DNA from: Sabulibacter ruber
GTDB lineage: Bacteria > Bacteroidota > Bacteroidia > Cytophagales > Hymenobacteraceae
Assembly: GCF_017355955.1 (NCBI RefSeq)
Contig: NZ_JAFFID010000001.1
Location: forward strand, 868,001-932,000
Reading direction: 5' to 3'
DNA: 64,000 nt
Shown: positions 1-8,923 of the stretch, one piece after another
Layout of the letters: every line of letters begins with the position of its first letter
Numbering within the stretch: position 1 is the first letter of the stretch
Made by a program: the position numbers and the translations under genes
The notes under the pieces: generated by a model
The model's database searches: none
Told to the model about the DNA's origin: nothing
The model's input: the letters and a program-made list of their open reading frames with translations, nothing else

Positions 1-1184
1 AGAGGCAGAACTTTATCACCTTCGTGAACAACAACCCGGCCGTACGGGATACTGCCCGCACCGATACTACTACCACAATTGTGCGGAGAGGCGTAGACCT
101 GAGCGGCATCAGGCTGAACTTTAATCTGGACGTGGATGAGAATGCCTACATAGAGCTGATTTTTGACGAACGCACCGGTGATATCATCCGGGGCCGGGGC
201 CGCGGTAACATCCGGATGGAGATTGATACCCGCGGGGAGTTTGCCATGTACGGTAACTACGAGATTGTGCAGGGCCGCTACAACTTCACCATGTTGGGCG
301 TGATCAACAAGGAATTTAATGTGCGGCCGGGTGGCACCGTGACCTGGAACGGTGATCCGTTGGAAGGGCTTTTGAAACTGACAGCCACCTATACCCAGCG
401 CGTGTCTTTGGCGCCAATCTTGGGTGACCTGAGCCAGGAAGAACAACAATCAGCGGCGGCCAGGTCCCGGTATCCGGTAACGGCCGTAATGGAATTGGAC
501 GGTCCACTCACTACCCCGCAAATCAGGCTGAACCTGGAATTCAACGACCCTCCTAGCCTGCTGGAAGACCAGATTACCCGCTACCTGACCAACATCCGGA
601 ACGATGAACAGGAACTCAACCGCCAGGTTTTCTCTTTGCTGGCCTTCAAACGTTTATCGGCGCAGGATGAATTGCAGGTGGGCTTAGGCGTGGGTGATTT
701 AGGCAGCAGCGTGGGCGAACTTTTCTCTAACCAGCTCAGCTATTGGCTATCGCAGATTGACACCAACCTGGAGGTAGACATTGGGGTGAGCGGCTACGGA
801 AACCAGGTGCTGGACGATGTGCAGCTCAGGTTAAGCTATACCTTCCTGGAAGGCCGCCTGAAAGTTACCCGCGAAGGCAGCGTGAACAACAACCGCCTGG
901 GCAATAACCGTTCTACCGCGGCCGGTGACTGGTCTGTGGAGTATTACCTGAGCAAGAGCGGGCAGTTGCGCTTACGGGCCACCTATGAAACCACGCCCCG
1001 GGACTTTGAGGCGAATGCCACAGCCAGCCGGCAAACCGTGAGCGTTCTGCACCAGGCCAACTTTGACCGGTTTGGGGAGCTGTTCCGCCGCCGTCGCCTG
1101 AGCAAACGCGCCCAACGCGCCGCCGACCGGGAACGGATGATTCGCCTGCAGGATGATACCCCAACTCCTCGGCAGAACCTGTAA
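1..1184 (+). CDS. TamB-family translocation/assembly protein, C-terminal part (5' end outside window)
   Basis: The reading frame is open from base 3, with no stop before the GTG at 24, so this is the 3' end of a longer gene and not a gene starting at 24. The visible 390 or so residues resemble the C-terminal TamB/DUF490 domain: beta-rich repeats with many Gly, Asn and Arg, an early segment reading GVDLSGIRLNFNLDV, then YEIVQGRYNFTMLGVINKEF and PGGTVTWNGDPLEG, all typical of Bacteroidetes TamB proteins. Such proteins are large inner-membrane-anchored periplasmic proteins that bridge to the outer membrane and act in outer-membrane assembly or phospholipid transport. The end is basic and polar (RRRRLSKRAQR). 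The next gene, ftsX, follows after about 210 bp holding two palindromic repeats. Family assignment is by recognition of the C-terminal pattern; the exact role in this phylum is inferred. Confidence 0.85.
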   Translation, partial: RQNFITFVNNNPAVRDTARTDTTTTIVRRGVDLSGIRLNFNLDVDENAYIELIFDERTGDIIRGRGRGNIRMEIDTRGEFAMYGNYEIVQGRYNFTMLGVINKEFNVRPGGTVTWNGDPLEGLLKLTATYTQRVSLAPILGDLSQEEQQSAAARSRYPVTAVMELDGPLTTPQIRLNLEFNDPPSLLEDQITRYLTNIRNDEQELNRQVFSLLAFKRLSAQDELQVGLGVGDLGSSVGELFSNQLSYWLSQIDTNLEVDIGVSGYGNQVLDDVQLRLSYTFLEGRLKVTREGSVNNNRLGNNRSTAAGDWSVEYYLSKSGQLRLRATYETTPRDFEANATASRQTVSVLHQANFDRFGELFRRRRLSKRAQRAADRERMIRLQDDTPTPRQNL

Positions 1185-1188
1185 ATCT

Positions 1189-1226
1189 GTTTTGGGGCTG
1201 GTTTACAGAAAAGAGGCTGAAAAGGG
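1189..1226. repeat. Dispersed intergenic palindrome, copy 1
   Basis: The left arm reads GTTTTGGGGCTG and the right part reads GAAAAGAGGCTGAAAAG. It starts four bases after the tamB stop codon. It belongs to the dispersed family described in the findings and is a degenerate copy. Confidence 0.6.
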
Positions 1227-1304
1227 GTTTCAGGCTCACGGAAGAGCTTTGCGCCTGGTCAAATAGCCGAAAGATTCGTCTACAATTCCTAGCCATTTGT
1301 CTGG

Positions 1305-1340
1305 GTTTTAAGCCTCTTTTTCAGAAAACACCCTAAAATC
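1305..1340. repeat. Dispersed intergenic palindrome, copy 2
   Basis: The arms are GTTTTAAGCCT and ACACCCTAAAATC around a core of TTTTTCAGAAAAC. It is the second copy in the same tamB-ftsX gap and is closer to the family pattern than copy 1. Confidence 0.7.
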
Positions 1341-1374
1341 ACTACCGGCTCCGTTCATCTTCTAAATAATTAGT

Positions 1375-1382
1375 TAATTTTG
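1375..1382 (+). promoter_or_regulatory. Bacteroidetes -7 promoter element for ftsX
   Basis: TAATTTTG is an exact match to the phylum's TAnnTTTG -7 consensus. It lies 15 bases before the ATG at 1398 and covers the in-frame TTG at 1380, which argues that translation starts at 1398. No clear -33 TTG was seen. Confidence 0.6.
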
Positions 1383-1397
1383 CCGGCACACGTACTT

Positions 1398-2297
1398 ATG
1401 GCTGCAAAACCGCTTAAACATACCCGCAAGAAAAAGCTTGGCAATTACCCGCATACCATGGTGATTTTCAGTATCACTCTGGCGCTGTTTGTAATTGGTT
1501 TGTTTGGATTGCTCCTCATTCACGCTGGCAAGCTCTCCAACCTGGTAAAACAGAACATTGAAGTGCAGGTGTACCTGGACCGGGAAATCTCCCCGTTGGC
1601 CATTGAGAAACTCCAGAAAACCCTGGCCAGCAAAGAGTACATCGCCTATGACGAGAACAAGCCGCAGGTAGATTTCCTGTCTAAGGAAGAGGGCGCCAAA
1701 GAGTTCATTGACGAAAGCGGCGAAGACTTCCTGACCTTTCTGGGCGAGAACCCCTTGCGCGATGCCTTTATCCTGCGCATCAACCCAGAGTTTGCCACTT
1801 CTGACCAACTGAAAAAGATCAAGCAAGACCTGCAGAATACCCAGGGCGTGTACGAGGTGGATTACGTGGAAAGCCTCATTGATTCCATCAACCACAACCT
1901 GAAACGGGTGAGCATTGTGCTGGTAGCCTTTGCCGGCATTCTGGTGCTGGTGGTCATCATCCTCATCAATAACACCATTAAACTGGCGCTTTTCTCGCAG
2001 CGTTTCCTTATCAGAAGCATGCAGTTGGTAGGTGCCACGTCTTTCTTCATTCAGCGGCCTTTCCTGAACCGGGCTACGTTCCAGGGCCTGATCAGCGGGG
2101 CTTTGGCCTCCGTTCTGTTGTTTGGCCTCATGCAGTACGCTTACCACGAGATCAGCGAATTGTACCTGCTGCGTGACGAGAAACAGATGCTCATGCTCAT
2201 GGCTTCGCTCCTAATTTTGGGCGGGGTATTGGGCTTTTTCAGTTCTTACCGGGCGGTTAAAAGGTACCTCCGGTCTTCATTAGACGATTTATATTAA
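1398..2297 (+). CDS. ftsX: Cell division protein FtsX
   Basis: This is the permease-like subunit of the FtsEX complex, which in other bacteria couples ATP hydrolysis by FtsE to activation of periplasmic murein hydrolases at the division site. The 299-residue product has the FtsX layout: a basic cytoplasmic N-terminus, membrane segment 1 at about residues 21-41, a roughly 130-residue extracytoplasmic domain, then three membrane segments at about 171-195, 231-250 and 266-288, and a short conserved tail ending SSLDDLY. An upstream TTG would add six residues, but ATG 1398 fits the promoter better. It heads a tight cluster with a DUF3098 gene, uppP, truB and ribF. Its partner ftsE is not adjacent and lies about 50 kb away at 52448-53158 on the other strand. 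Confidence 0.92.
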   Translation: MAAKPLKHTRKKKLGNYPHTMVIFSITLALFVIGLFGLLLIHAGKLSNLVKQNIEVQVYLDREISPLAIEKLQKTLASKEYIAYDENKPQVDFLSKEEGAKEFIDESGEDFLTFLGENPLRDAFILRINPEFATSDQLKKIKQDLQNTQGVYEVDYVESLIDSINHNLKRVSIVLVAFAGILVLVVIILINNTIKLALFSQRFLIRSMQLVGATSFFIQRPFLNRATFQGLISGALASVLLFGLMQYAYHEISELYLLRDEKQMLMLMASLLILGGVLGFFSSYRAVKRYLRSSLDDLY

Positions 2298-2309
2298 GCA
2301 ATATCCTTT

Positions 2310-2531
2310 ATGGACAACAAAAATCCCTCTCCTTTTGCCTTTGGCCGCCGCAACTACCAAATCATGCTGGTTGGGCTGGTGGTGATGGCAATTGGTTTCA
2401 TTATCATGGCCAATGACTCTGAACCCTACGGCTACGGCTTTATGGGGCTTACCTTGGGTCCTATCATTCTGGTAATTGGTTTCCTGATTCAATTCTTCGC
2501 CATTTTGGCAAAACCCCGCAAAAACGATTAA
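2310..2531 (+). CDS. DUF3098 family small membrane protein
   Basis: The 73-residue protein has two membrane segments (about residues 17-34 and 44-67) separated by a short loop reading NDSEPYGYGF, which matches the Bacteroidetes DUF3098 family. Its function is not known. It lies 12 bp after ftsX and its stop codon directly abuts the ATG of uppP, so it is almost certainly co-transcribed and perhaps translationally coupled. The recurring ftsX-DUF3098-uppP order suggests an envelope role, but that is inference from context only. Confidence 0.85.
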   Translation: MDNKNPSPFAFGRRNYQIMLVGLVVMAIGFIIMANDSEPYGYGFMGLTLGPIILVIGFLIQFFAILAKPRKND

Positions 2532-3374
2532 ATGAGTATTTGGCAAGCCATCATCTTGGCCATTGTTGAAGGATTGACTGAGTTTTTACCGGTTTCCTCT
2601 ACCGGACACATGGTCATCGCCTCCAGCCTCATGGGCATAAGCGCCTTTGAGTTCACCAAGATGTTCACCGTTACCATTCAGTTTGGCGCCATCCTTTCAG
2701 TGGTGGTTTTGTACTGGAAACGCTTCATTAACTCGGTTGATTTCTACAAGAAACTTCTGATTGCGGTGGTTCCGGCCCTGGGTATTGGTTTTCTGTTGAA
2801 AGACCTGGTGTACACCCTGCTGGAGCGCGTTGAGGTGGTAGCCATCAGTTTGCTACTGGGAGGTTTGTTCCTGATTTACGTTGACCGCCTGTTCAAGGAA
2901 AAGCACCACCCGGTAACTACCCCCAGCTACCGCAATGCTTTTGTCATTGGTTTGTTCCAGTGTATTGCCATGATTCCGGGGGTTTCCCGTTCGGCATCCT
3001 CCATCATTGGGGGCTTGACTCAGCGCATGACCCGCAAATCGGCCGCTGAGTTCTCCTTTTTCATGGCGGTACCTACCATGCTGGCGGCAACCACGTACAG
3101 CGTGATCAAAGACCTGTTGCACCTGGAGATTTCCGATGTACTGACGTTTGATTTGCCCAAGATTCAGGCCGGGTTCAATTCCATCACCGCACAGGAATGG
3201 CAGGTACTGGCCGTGGGCAATGTGGTGGCGTTTCTGGTAGCCATGGCCGCCATCAAGTTCTTTGTGGGTTTCCTGACCAAGTATGGCTTTAAACTGTTTG
3301 GCTATTACCGCCTGATTGTTGGCCTAGTGATTTTGTTGTTGTTAAGCATGGGGGTTGATCTCCAAGTAATTTAA
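2532..3374 (+). CDS. uppP: Undecaprenyl-diphosphatase UppP (BacA)
   Basis: The enzyme dephosphorylates undecaprenyl diphosphate to recycle the lipid carrier for peptidoglycan and surface polysaccharide synthesis, and confers low-level bacitracin tolerance. The 280-residue polytopic protein shows the first signature, [14 protein letters not shown] (E13 to H26, with the active-site E17 and H26), and the second, PGVSRSAS (P149 onward, R153). Length is normal for the family. Its TAA stop overlaps the truB ATG by one base (TAATG), a sign of translational coupling. The abundance of glycan genes in this window makes a high demand for carrier recycling plausible. Confidence 0.95.
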   Translation: MSIWQAIILAIVEGLTEFLPVSSTGHMVIASSLMGISAFEFTKMFTVTIQFGAILSVVVLYWKRFINSVDFYKKLLIAVVPALGIGFLLKDLVYTLLERVEVVAISLLLGGLFLIYVDRLFKEKHHPVTTPSYRNAFVIGLFQCIAMIPGVSRSASSIIGGLTQRMTRKSAAEFSFFMAVPTMLAATTYSVIKDLLHLEISDVLTFDLPKIQAGFNSITAQEWQVLAVGNVVAFLVAMAAIKFFVGFLTKYGFKLFGYYRLIVGLVILLLLSMGVDLQVI

Positions 3375-4084
3375 TGCAAGAAGCTTTTTATGATTTTGAA
3401 GCAGGAGCCATCCTGCTCATCAATAAACCGCTTACCTGGACCTCTTTTGATGTGGTGAAGAAAACCAAATTCGCCCTGCGCATCAAAAAGATTGGCCACG
3501 CCGGCACCTTAGACCCGCTGGCCACCGGCTTGCTGATCATGTGCACCGGCAAATTCACAAAACGCATTGAAGAGATTCAGGCACAGGAAAAAGAATACAC
3601 CGGCACGTTTGTGTTAGGGCACACCACCCCTTCCTTTGACCTGGAAACCGAAGTAGACAGCACCTCTCCCACTGATCACCTCACCGAGGAAATGCTGCGC
3701 GAAGCAGCCAACACTTTCCTGGGTGAGATAGACCAGACCCCGCCTATTTATTCGGCGGTAAAAGTGAATGGCGAACGGGCCTATGCCATTGCCCGCCGGG
3801 GCGAGGATGCCGAAATCAAATCAAAACGCATTACCATCAAGCAGTTTGAATTAACGTCTGTTGAGGGCAACCAAGTAGGCTTTAGGGTAGTATGCTCCAA
3901 GGGAACCTACATCCGGAGCCTGGCCCGCGACTTTGGTGCGAAACTGGGGTGCGGGGCTTACCTTTCCAAACTGGTGCGTACCCGCATTGGGGACTACCGC
4001 CTGGAAGATGCCATGACCTTAGATCAACTGCAGGAACTCCGCGAAAAACAACTGGCGCACCATGATCGTCATCCAGGAGCTTAG
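3374..4084 (+). CDS. truB: tRNA pseudouridine(55) synthase TruB
   Basis: TruB converts U55 in the T-loop of tRNAs to pseudouridine in the cytoplasm. The 236-residue protein has the INKPLTWTSFDVV motif near residue 16 and the catalytic motif GHAGTLDPLATG with the nucleophile D47. A C-terminal segment with CSKGTYIRSLARDFG is the usual second TruB signature. It lacks a long PUA-like C-terminal extension, as is common in this phylum. It overlaps the uppP stop by one base and the ribF start by 23 bases. The truB-ribF pairing is widespread in bacteria. Confidence 0.95.
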   Translation: MQEAFYDFEAGAILLINKPLTWTSFDVVKKTKFALRIKKIGHAGTLDPLATGLLIMCTGKFTKRIEEIQAQEKEYTGTFVLGHTTPSFDLETEVDSTSPTDHLTEEMLREAANTFLGEIDQTPPIYSAVKVNGERAYAIARRGEDAEIKSKRITIKQFELTSVEGNQVGFRVVCSKGTYIRSLARDFGAKLGCGAYLSKLVRTRIGDYRLEDAMTLDQLQELREKQLAHHDRHPGA

Positions 4085-4988
4085 TCAATTTCCTTCTTTA
4101 TCGCACGCGGTCGTCACTTCTGGCACCTTTGACGGAGTTCATATTGGGCACCAAAAGATTCTTACCAAACTGATAGAGGCGGCCCGCCAGAGCAACGGAC
4201 AGAGTGTGGTTATTTCCTATTGGCCGCACCCCCGCACGGTGCTCAAGCCAGACGATGATTCTCTGCGGCTGCTTTCTACCATTGAAGAGCGCATTGAAGC
4301 CCTGCGCCAATTTGGGGTGGATTACTTTTTGCTGCTGCCTTTCACTAGGGAGTTTGCCCAGCTTTCCTCGGAGGAATACATCCAGCAAATCCTGATCAAA
4401 ACCATTCAAACCAAAAAGCTGGTGATTGGCTATGACCACCGGTTCGGGAAGAACCGCGAAGGTGGCTTTGATTACCTGCAGGCCAATGCCCAGCGCTACG
4501 GGTTTGAAGTGGAGGAAATTCCACGCCAGGACATTGACGCGGTGGGCGTAAGTTCCAGCAAAATCAGGACCGCGCTGGAGCACGGCGATGTGGCAACCGC
4601 TGCCCGCTACCTAGGCCGGCCTTACTCCCTCACTGGCACCGTAGTGAAAGGCAAACAACTGGGCCGCACCATTGGCTACCCTACCGCCAATGTGGAGCCG
4701 CAGGAAAGATTGAAGCTGGTTCCGGCCCAGGGCATTTACGCCGTAAAAGTCAGAACCGCCACCGGGTTGTACAAGGGAATGCTGAGCATAGGCACCAACC
4801 CCACGGTACAGGGCACCCAGCAGACCATTGAGGTGAACATCTTTGATTTTGAGGAAGACCTGTACGGGGAGGAAATCACCTTGCTTTTCTTTTCTTATCT
4901 CCGGCCAGAAGAGAAGTACTCGGGTCTGGAAGAACTCACCAACCAATTACACCTGGACAAAGTAGCAGCCTTACAAGTGTTAGGATAA
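4062..4988 (+). CDS. ribF: Bifunctional riboflavin kinase / FAD synthetase RibF
   Basis: RibF makes FMN from riboflavin and FAD from FMN. The N-terminal nucleotidyltransferase domain shows GTFDGVHIGHQKIL at about residues 21-34 and later GVSSSKIR; the C-terminal flavokinase domain has GRTIGYPTAN starting at G201 and the NIFDFEEDLYG segment. The length of 308 residues is usual. The start lies inside the 3' end of truB (23-base overlap), and there is no other in-frame ATG nearby, so the overlap is accepted. It closes the ftsX-DUF3098-uppP-truB-ribF cluster. Confidence 0.95.
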   Translation: MIVIQELSQFPSLSHAVVTSGTFDGVHIGHQKILTKLIEAARQSNGQSVVISYWPHPRTVLKPDDDSLRLLSTIEERIEALRQFGVDYFLLLPFTREFAQLSSEEYIQQILIKTIQTKKLVIGYDHRFGKNREGGFDYLQANAQRYGFEVEEIPRQDIDAVGVSSSKIRTALEHGDVATAARYLGRPYSLTGTVVKGKQLGRTIGYPTANVEPQERLKLVPAQGIYAVKVRTATGLYKGMLSIGTNPTVQGTQQTIEVNIFDFEEDLYGEEITLLFFSYLRPEEKYSGLEELTNQLHLDKVAALQVLG

Positions 4989-5082
4989 ATCAGGGAAAAC
5001 CGTAACTTCACCACGGGTTTTCACGAAAGAGACAGAGGGAAGCAAACCCAAGCCTGGTTTGTCAACTAACACAAGACTGCAC

Positions 5083-5487
5083 ATGTTCAGAAGCATTCTC
5101 TCTGTTTTAGGCGGAACTGCCATTGGGGTATTCACGATCAGTCTTATCCAAAGTGGAACTGAATCCTTCTACCCTTCTTCCGTTGAAATACTTTTGAGAG
5201 AAGAGGATGTGATATCCAATACGTTCTCCAACTATCCTACAGGTGCTCTCCTTCTAAATTTACTAGGCTTTGCCATTGGTTCTTTTTTAGGAGGAATGGT
5301 AGCTGCCCGGCTTGTTCCCCATAAAAGAGTTGGACACGCCTTGGCAGTTGGTGCCTTTCTACTTGCCATGGGAATTGCCAACCTGCTTCCTGCTTATTAT
5401 CCGCTCTGGTTTAAACTTGTGTCTTTCTTAATCTATTTACCTATGGCTTACTTAGGCGGGATGATGTCCATGAGGAGAATACCTTAA
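5083..5487 (+). CDS. Hypothetical membrane protein, four predicted helices
   Basis: No family was recognised. The 134-residue product has an N-terminal hydrophobic segment at about residues 4-20, a polar stretch of about 30 residues, then three hydrophobic segments from about residue 45 to 127 with small-residue motifs (GFAIGSFLGGMVAARL, YLGGMMSMRR). A TTG at 5059 would add eight residues; ATG 5083 is preferred because it places a hydrophobic helix right after the start. The spacing from ribF (about 95 bp) leaves operon membership open. A palindromic repeat follows the stop. Confidence 0.6.
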   Translation: MFRSILSVLGGTAIGVFTISLIQSGTESFYPSSVEILLREEDVISNTFSNYPTGALLLNLLGFAIGSFLGGMVAARLVPHKRVGHALAVGAFLLAMGIANLLPAYYPLWFKLVSFLIYLPMAYLGGMMSMRRIP

Positions 5488-5491
5488 CTCT

Positions 5492-5527
5492 GTTTCAGAA
5501 CTGTTTTCTTGAAAACAGCCCTAATAC
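5492..5527. repeat. Dispersed intergenic palindrome, copy 3
   Basis: The core CTGTTTTCTTGAAAACAG (5501-5518) is a perfect hairpin. It begins five bases after the stop of the hypothetical membrane protein gene. Confidence 0.75.
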
Positions 5528-5592
5528 ACTTTCCTAAGAATTTCTAAAATATACCCTCAAAACGATATTGCTACTTTCCACCATTAGATTCT

Positions 5593-6291
5593 ATGATAAA
5601 TAAAGTGGTACAAGACGCTGCAGAAGCCTGCCAGGACATTCAGGACGGAGCCACACTCATGCTGGGCGGGTTTGGGTTGTGCGGCATTCCGGAGAATTCT
5701 ATCCAGGAACTCCTTCGCAAGGGCGTCAAGAATCTCACCTGTATTTCCAACAATGCGGGCGTAGATGATTTCGGAATTGGCTTATTGCTGCACCGGCACC
5801 AGGTGAAAAAGATGATCTCCAGCTACGTGGGCGAAAACGCCGAGTTTGAACGCCAACTGCTCTCCGGCGAACTGGAGGTGGAATTGATTCCGCAGGGTAC
5901 GTTGGCCGAGCGCATCCGAGCTGGAGGCGCGGGAATCCCGGCGTTCTTCACTCCGGCCGGCTACGGCACCGAAGTTGGCGAAGGCAAGGAAAGCCGCGAG
6001 TTCAACGGTAAAATGTACCTTATGGAAACCTGGCTTAAAGCCGATTTCGCCCTTGTCAAAGCCTGGAAAGGCGATACCGCCGGGAACCTCATTTACAAAG
6101 GCACCGCCCGCAACTTCAACCCCATGATGGCCACCGCCGGAAAAATCACCATTGCCGAAGTGGAAGAATTAGTGCCAGTGGGAGAACTAGACTCCAACAT
6201 GATTCATACGCCCGGCATCTACGTGCAGCGCATCTTCCAGGGCCAGAACTACGAGAAGCGGATAGAGCAACGCACGGTTAGACAAAACTAG
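5593..6291 (+). CDS. scoA: 3-oxoacid CoA-transferase subunit A
   Basis: This is the alpha subunit of a family I CoA transferase that moves CoA between succinyl-CoA (or acetyl-CoA) and acetoacetate or another short acid. The 232-residue protein has the subunit A signature [11 protein letters not shown] at residues 25-35, plus ISNNAG and the [16 protein letters not shown] segment. The partner beta subunit follows 88 bp downstream on the same strand. Which acid is used (acetoacetate versus butyrate or others) cannot be told from the sequence; the succinyl-CoA:3-ketoacid type is the best guess. No thiolase or HMG-CoA genes lie nearby to settle it. Confidence 0.88.
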   Translation: MINKVVQDAAEACQDIQDGATLMLGGFGLCGIPENSIQELLRKGVKNLTCISNNAGVDDFGIGLLLHRHQVKKMISSYVGENAEFERQLLSGELEVELIPQGTLAERIRAGGAGIPAFFTPAGYGTEVGEGKESREFNGKMYLMETWLKADFALVKAWKGDTAGNLIYKGTARNFNPMMATAGKITIAEVEELVPVGELDSNMIHTPGIYVQRIFQGQNYEKRIEQRTVRQN

Positions 6292-6379
6292 CCCCAACCC
6301 ACAAGTGGCAACTTCCGTGGCCTCATTTTACACTTACATGGTTTGGGAGTAAACCTTTAAAGCAACCTATAGACGCATT

Positions 6380-7036
6380 ATGGCTTTAGATAAACACGGC
6401 ATCGCGAAAAGAATAGCAAAAGAACTGCAGGAGGGCTATTACGTGAATCTGGGGATTGGCATTCCTACGCTGGTGGCCAACTATATCCCCGAAGGGATGA
6501 ATGTGGTCCTGCAAAGCGAAAATGGCCTCTTAGGCATGGGACCCTTCCCTACAGAGGAACAGGTGGATCCAGACCTGATCAACGCCGGCAAGCAAACGGT
6601 GACTACGCTGCCCGGCTCTGCCATATTCAGTTCTGCCGAGAGTTTTGCCATGATCCGGGGAGAGCACGTGCACCTCACCATTCTAGGTGCCATGGAAGTA
6701 TCTGAGCGCGGCGACATTGCCAACTGGAAAATTCCGGGCAAGATGGTGAAAGGCATGGGTGGGGCCATGGATCTGGTGGCTTCGGCCAAGAACATCATCG
6801 TGGCCATGCAGCACACCTCTAAAGACGGCCAGTCCAAACTCTTGAAGAACTGCACCCTCCCCATCACCGGATTGGCCTGCGTAAAGAAAATTGTGACGGA
6901 TCTGGCGGTGCTGGACGTGACCGAACAAGGCTTCAAGCTCCTGGAACGGGCACCCGGCGTAACGGTAGAACAGATAAAAGCCGCCACCGAAGGAAATCTC
7001 CTAGTGGAAGGCGAGATTCCGGAAATTAATCTGTAA
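6380..7036 (+). CDS. scoB: 3-oxoacid CoA-transferase subunit B
   Basis: This is the catalytic beta subunit of the CoA transferase. The motif [10 protein letters not shown] carries the expected active-site glutamate, E47, which forms the enzyme-CoA thioester. The N-terminal [10 protein letters not shown] and the later GGAMDLV motifs also match. The 218-residue length is normal. It forms a heteromer with the product of the gene just upstream. The 88-bp gap between them is longer than usual for this pair but holds no other gene. Confidence 0.9.
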   Translation: MALDKHGIAKRIAKELQEGYYVNLGIGIPTLVANYIPEGMNVVLQSENGLLGMGPFPTEEQVDPDLINAGKQTVTTLPGSAIFSSAESFAMIRGEHVHLTILGAMEVSERGDIANWKIPGKMVKGMGGAMDLVASAKNIIVAMQHTSKDGQSKLLKNCTLPITGLACVKKIVTDLAVLDVTEQGFKLLERAPGVTVEQIKAATEGNLLVEGEIPEINL

Positions 7037-7078
7037 GTAAGTTTGTTACAATTCGGTTTGAAAAGGTGAAACAAGGTA

Positions 7079-7116
7079 CGTTTTAAGGCTATCTTCCGTA
7101 AAACACCCGAGAAACG
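7079..7116. repeat. Dispersed intergenic palindrome, copy 4 (degenerate)
   Basis: It reads CGTTTTAAGGCT, then TAAAACACCCGAGAAACG. The arms match the family, but the core hairpin is weak. It lies 42 bp after the scoB stop. Confidence 0.5.
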
Positions 7117-7141
7117 CCTTACCTAAACCATTTACCCTGGC

Positions 7142-7172
7142 TTGAAAGCCTACTATTGCTTTTGTAACTTTG
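7142..7172 (+). promoter_or_regulatory. Promoter with -33 TTG and -7 TAACTTTG
   Basis: TTG at 7142-7144 and TAACTTTG at 7165-7172 are separated by 20 bases, matching the Bacteroidetes promoter layout. The ATG of the downstream fusion gene lies 100 bases further on, so the mRNA would carry a leader of roughly 95 bases. Confidence 0.6.
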
Positions 7173-7272
7173 AACAAATGCCGTTTACTGGATGAGGCTG
7201 GTACCAGATAACTCTTAGCCCATTCTGCTTTAGCAACCCCTTGCGGTTATTTGTATTTGATTTGTAGAAAAC

Positions 7273-8826
7273 ATGAGTGAAAATACCGAACATAAACTAA
7301 TACTTCGTCAGCTTACCTCCTCTGATTACAAAGAAGTAAAGCAAATCATGGAGCTGGTCTACACCAACCTGGGCGGCTCCTGGACCCAAAAAGAATTCAC
7401 TACGCTTCTCAAACGCTTCCCGGAAGGCCAGCTTTGTATTGAAGACAAAGGCCGCGTGGTGGCCGCTGCTCTGAGTATCATTGTAGATTACTCTGAGTTT
7501 GGCGACAAGCACACCTATGAGCAGATTGTAGGCGGCGGAAAATTTGACACCCATGATCCCGAAGGCGATACTTTGTACGGGGTAGACGTATTCGTTCATC
7601 CAGAGTACCGCAACCTGCGTCTGGGTCGCCGTTTGTACGATGCCCGCAAGGAGCTTTGCGAGAACCTGAACCTGCGTGGCATCATCCTGGGGGGCCGTAT
7701 TCCGGGCTACCGTGAGTACGCCGACCGCATGACGCCTGGCAAGTACATTGAACAGGTCCGGAACAAAGAAATCTACGACCCTATTCTTACGTTCCAGCTC
7801 AGCAACGGCTTCCACGTGAGAAAAATCATCAGAGGCTACATGCCGCAGGACGCTGAATCTAAAGCTTATGCTTCCCTGCTGGAGTGGATCAACGTGTACT
7901 ACGAGGAGAAAGAAAAGCTGGTAGGTGGAACCAAACGCGTGGTACGTATTGGCGTGATCCAGTGGCAGATGCGCCAGATGACTTCCCTGGAAGACTTTGA
8001 GCAGCAGGTAGAGTTCTTTGTGGATACGGTCAGCTCCTACAAGGCAGATATGGTCATGTTCCCCGAGTTCTTCAACGCGCCCCTCATGGCCTTGTCTGAT
8101 GAGTCCACGCCGTCGGCCGCCATCCGGAAACTGGCTGAGTACACCGATGGTATCCGGGAACGTCTGATTCACCTGGCGCTTTCCTATAACATCAACATCA
8201 TTGCCGGCAGCATGCCCGAGTACATTGATAACAAACTGCACAATGTAAGCTACCTCTGCCGCCGTGATGGTACCTATGACAAGCAGTACAAACTGCACGT
8301 TACTCCAGACGAGTCCCAGTACTGGGGGATGCGCGGCGGTAACAAGCTGAGCGTTTTTGACACGGATTTTGGAAAGATTGGTCTTTTGATCTGCTATGAC
8401 GTGGAGTTCCCAGAACTGGCCCGTATGCTGTCTGACCAGGACATGAAGATTCTCTTCGTACCGTACCAGACCGATACCAAGAACGCCTATCTGCGCGTGC
8501 GCCATTGCGCCCAGGCCCGGGCTATTGAGAACGAGTGTTACGTAGCCATTACCGGTAGCGTGGGTAACCTGCCAAGGGTGGAGAACATGGACATCCAGTA
8601 CTCCCAATCTGCTGTCTTCTCCCCTTCCGATGTGGCCTTCCCCCACGATGCCATCATCGCGGAAGCCACTCCTAACACCGAGATGACCCTTATTGCCGAC
8701 CTGGATCTTGATCTGCTCAAAGACCTGAACACCACCGGTAGCGTCCGCAACCTGAGAGACCGCCGCAAAGACCTCTACAACCTGAGCTGGCTGCACCAGA
8801 AAGAAGACGATTTAACCGAGATTTAA
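7273..8826 (+). CDS. GNAT acetyltransferase–carbon-nitrogen hydrolase (nitrilase) fusion protein
   Basis: This is a two-domain protein of 517 residues. Residues about 8-200 form a GNAT acetyltransferase domain, with the acetyl-CoA-binding segment YRNLRLGRRLYDARK. Residues about 225-500 form a nitrilase-superfamily amidohydrolase whose triad is complete: E265 in MFPEFFN, K340 in YDKQYKLHV and C374 in LLICYDVEFPE. The fusion is known across Bacteroidetes and some proteobacteria, but its substrate is not established; an amide hydrolysis coupled to acyl transfer is plausible. It has its own promoter and ends four bases before a perfect hairpin. A 499-codon open frame on the opposite strand is a shadow of this GC-rich gene. 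Confidence 0.92.
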   Translation: MSENTEHKLILRQLTSSDYKEVKQIMELVYTNLGGSWTQKEFTTLLKRFPEGQLCIEDKGRVVAAALSIIVDYSEFGDKHTYEQIVGGGKFDTHDPEGDTLYGVDVFVHPEYRNLRLGRRLYDARKELCENLNLRGIILGGRIPGYREYADRMTPGKYIEQVRNKEIYDPILTFQLSNGFHVRKIIRGYMPQDAESKAYASLLEWINVYYEEKEKLVGGTKRVVRIGVIQWQMRQMTSLEDFEQQVEFFVDTVSSYKADMVMFPEFFNAPLMALSDESTPSAAIRKLAEYTDGIRERLIHLALSYNINIIAGSMPEYIDNKLHNVSYLCRRDGTYDKQYKLHVTPDESQYWGMRGGNKLSVFDTDFGKIGLLICYDVEFPELARMLSDQDMKILFVPYQTDTKNAYLRVRHCAQARAIENECYVAITGSVGNLPRVENMDIQYSQSAVFSPSDVAFPHDAIIAEATPNTEMTLIADLDLDLLKDLNTTGSVRNLRDRRKDLYNLSWLHQKEDDLTEI

Positions 8827-8830
8827 GAAA

Positions 8831-8889
8831 TCCACCCCTAAAACAGAAAGGCCGGTACTTTGTACCGGCCTTTCTGTTTTAGGGGTGGA
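8831..8889. terminator. Perfect 28-bp hairpin, bidirectional terminator
   Basis: The left arm 8831-8858 and the right arm 8862-8889 are exact reverse complements (28 of 28) with a loop of three T. The arm includes AAAACAGAAAGGCC, giving an A/T-rich shoulder on both sides. It sits between convergent genes (fusion gene ending 8826 on plus; Wzz-like gene ending 8924 on minus) and so can serve both. Confidence 0.85.
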
Positions 8890-8923
8890 TGGCGTTAGGC
8901 CGCCAATGTATATTTTCTAACTC

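Noticed and set aside
7297..8796. A 499-codon open frame on the minus strand over the GNAT–nitrilase gene
   Set aside because: It mirrors the codon pattern of the recognised plus-strand gene, has no family resemblance and lies on the strand opposite a strongly supported protein.
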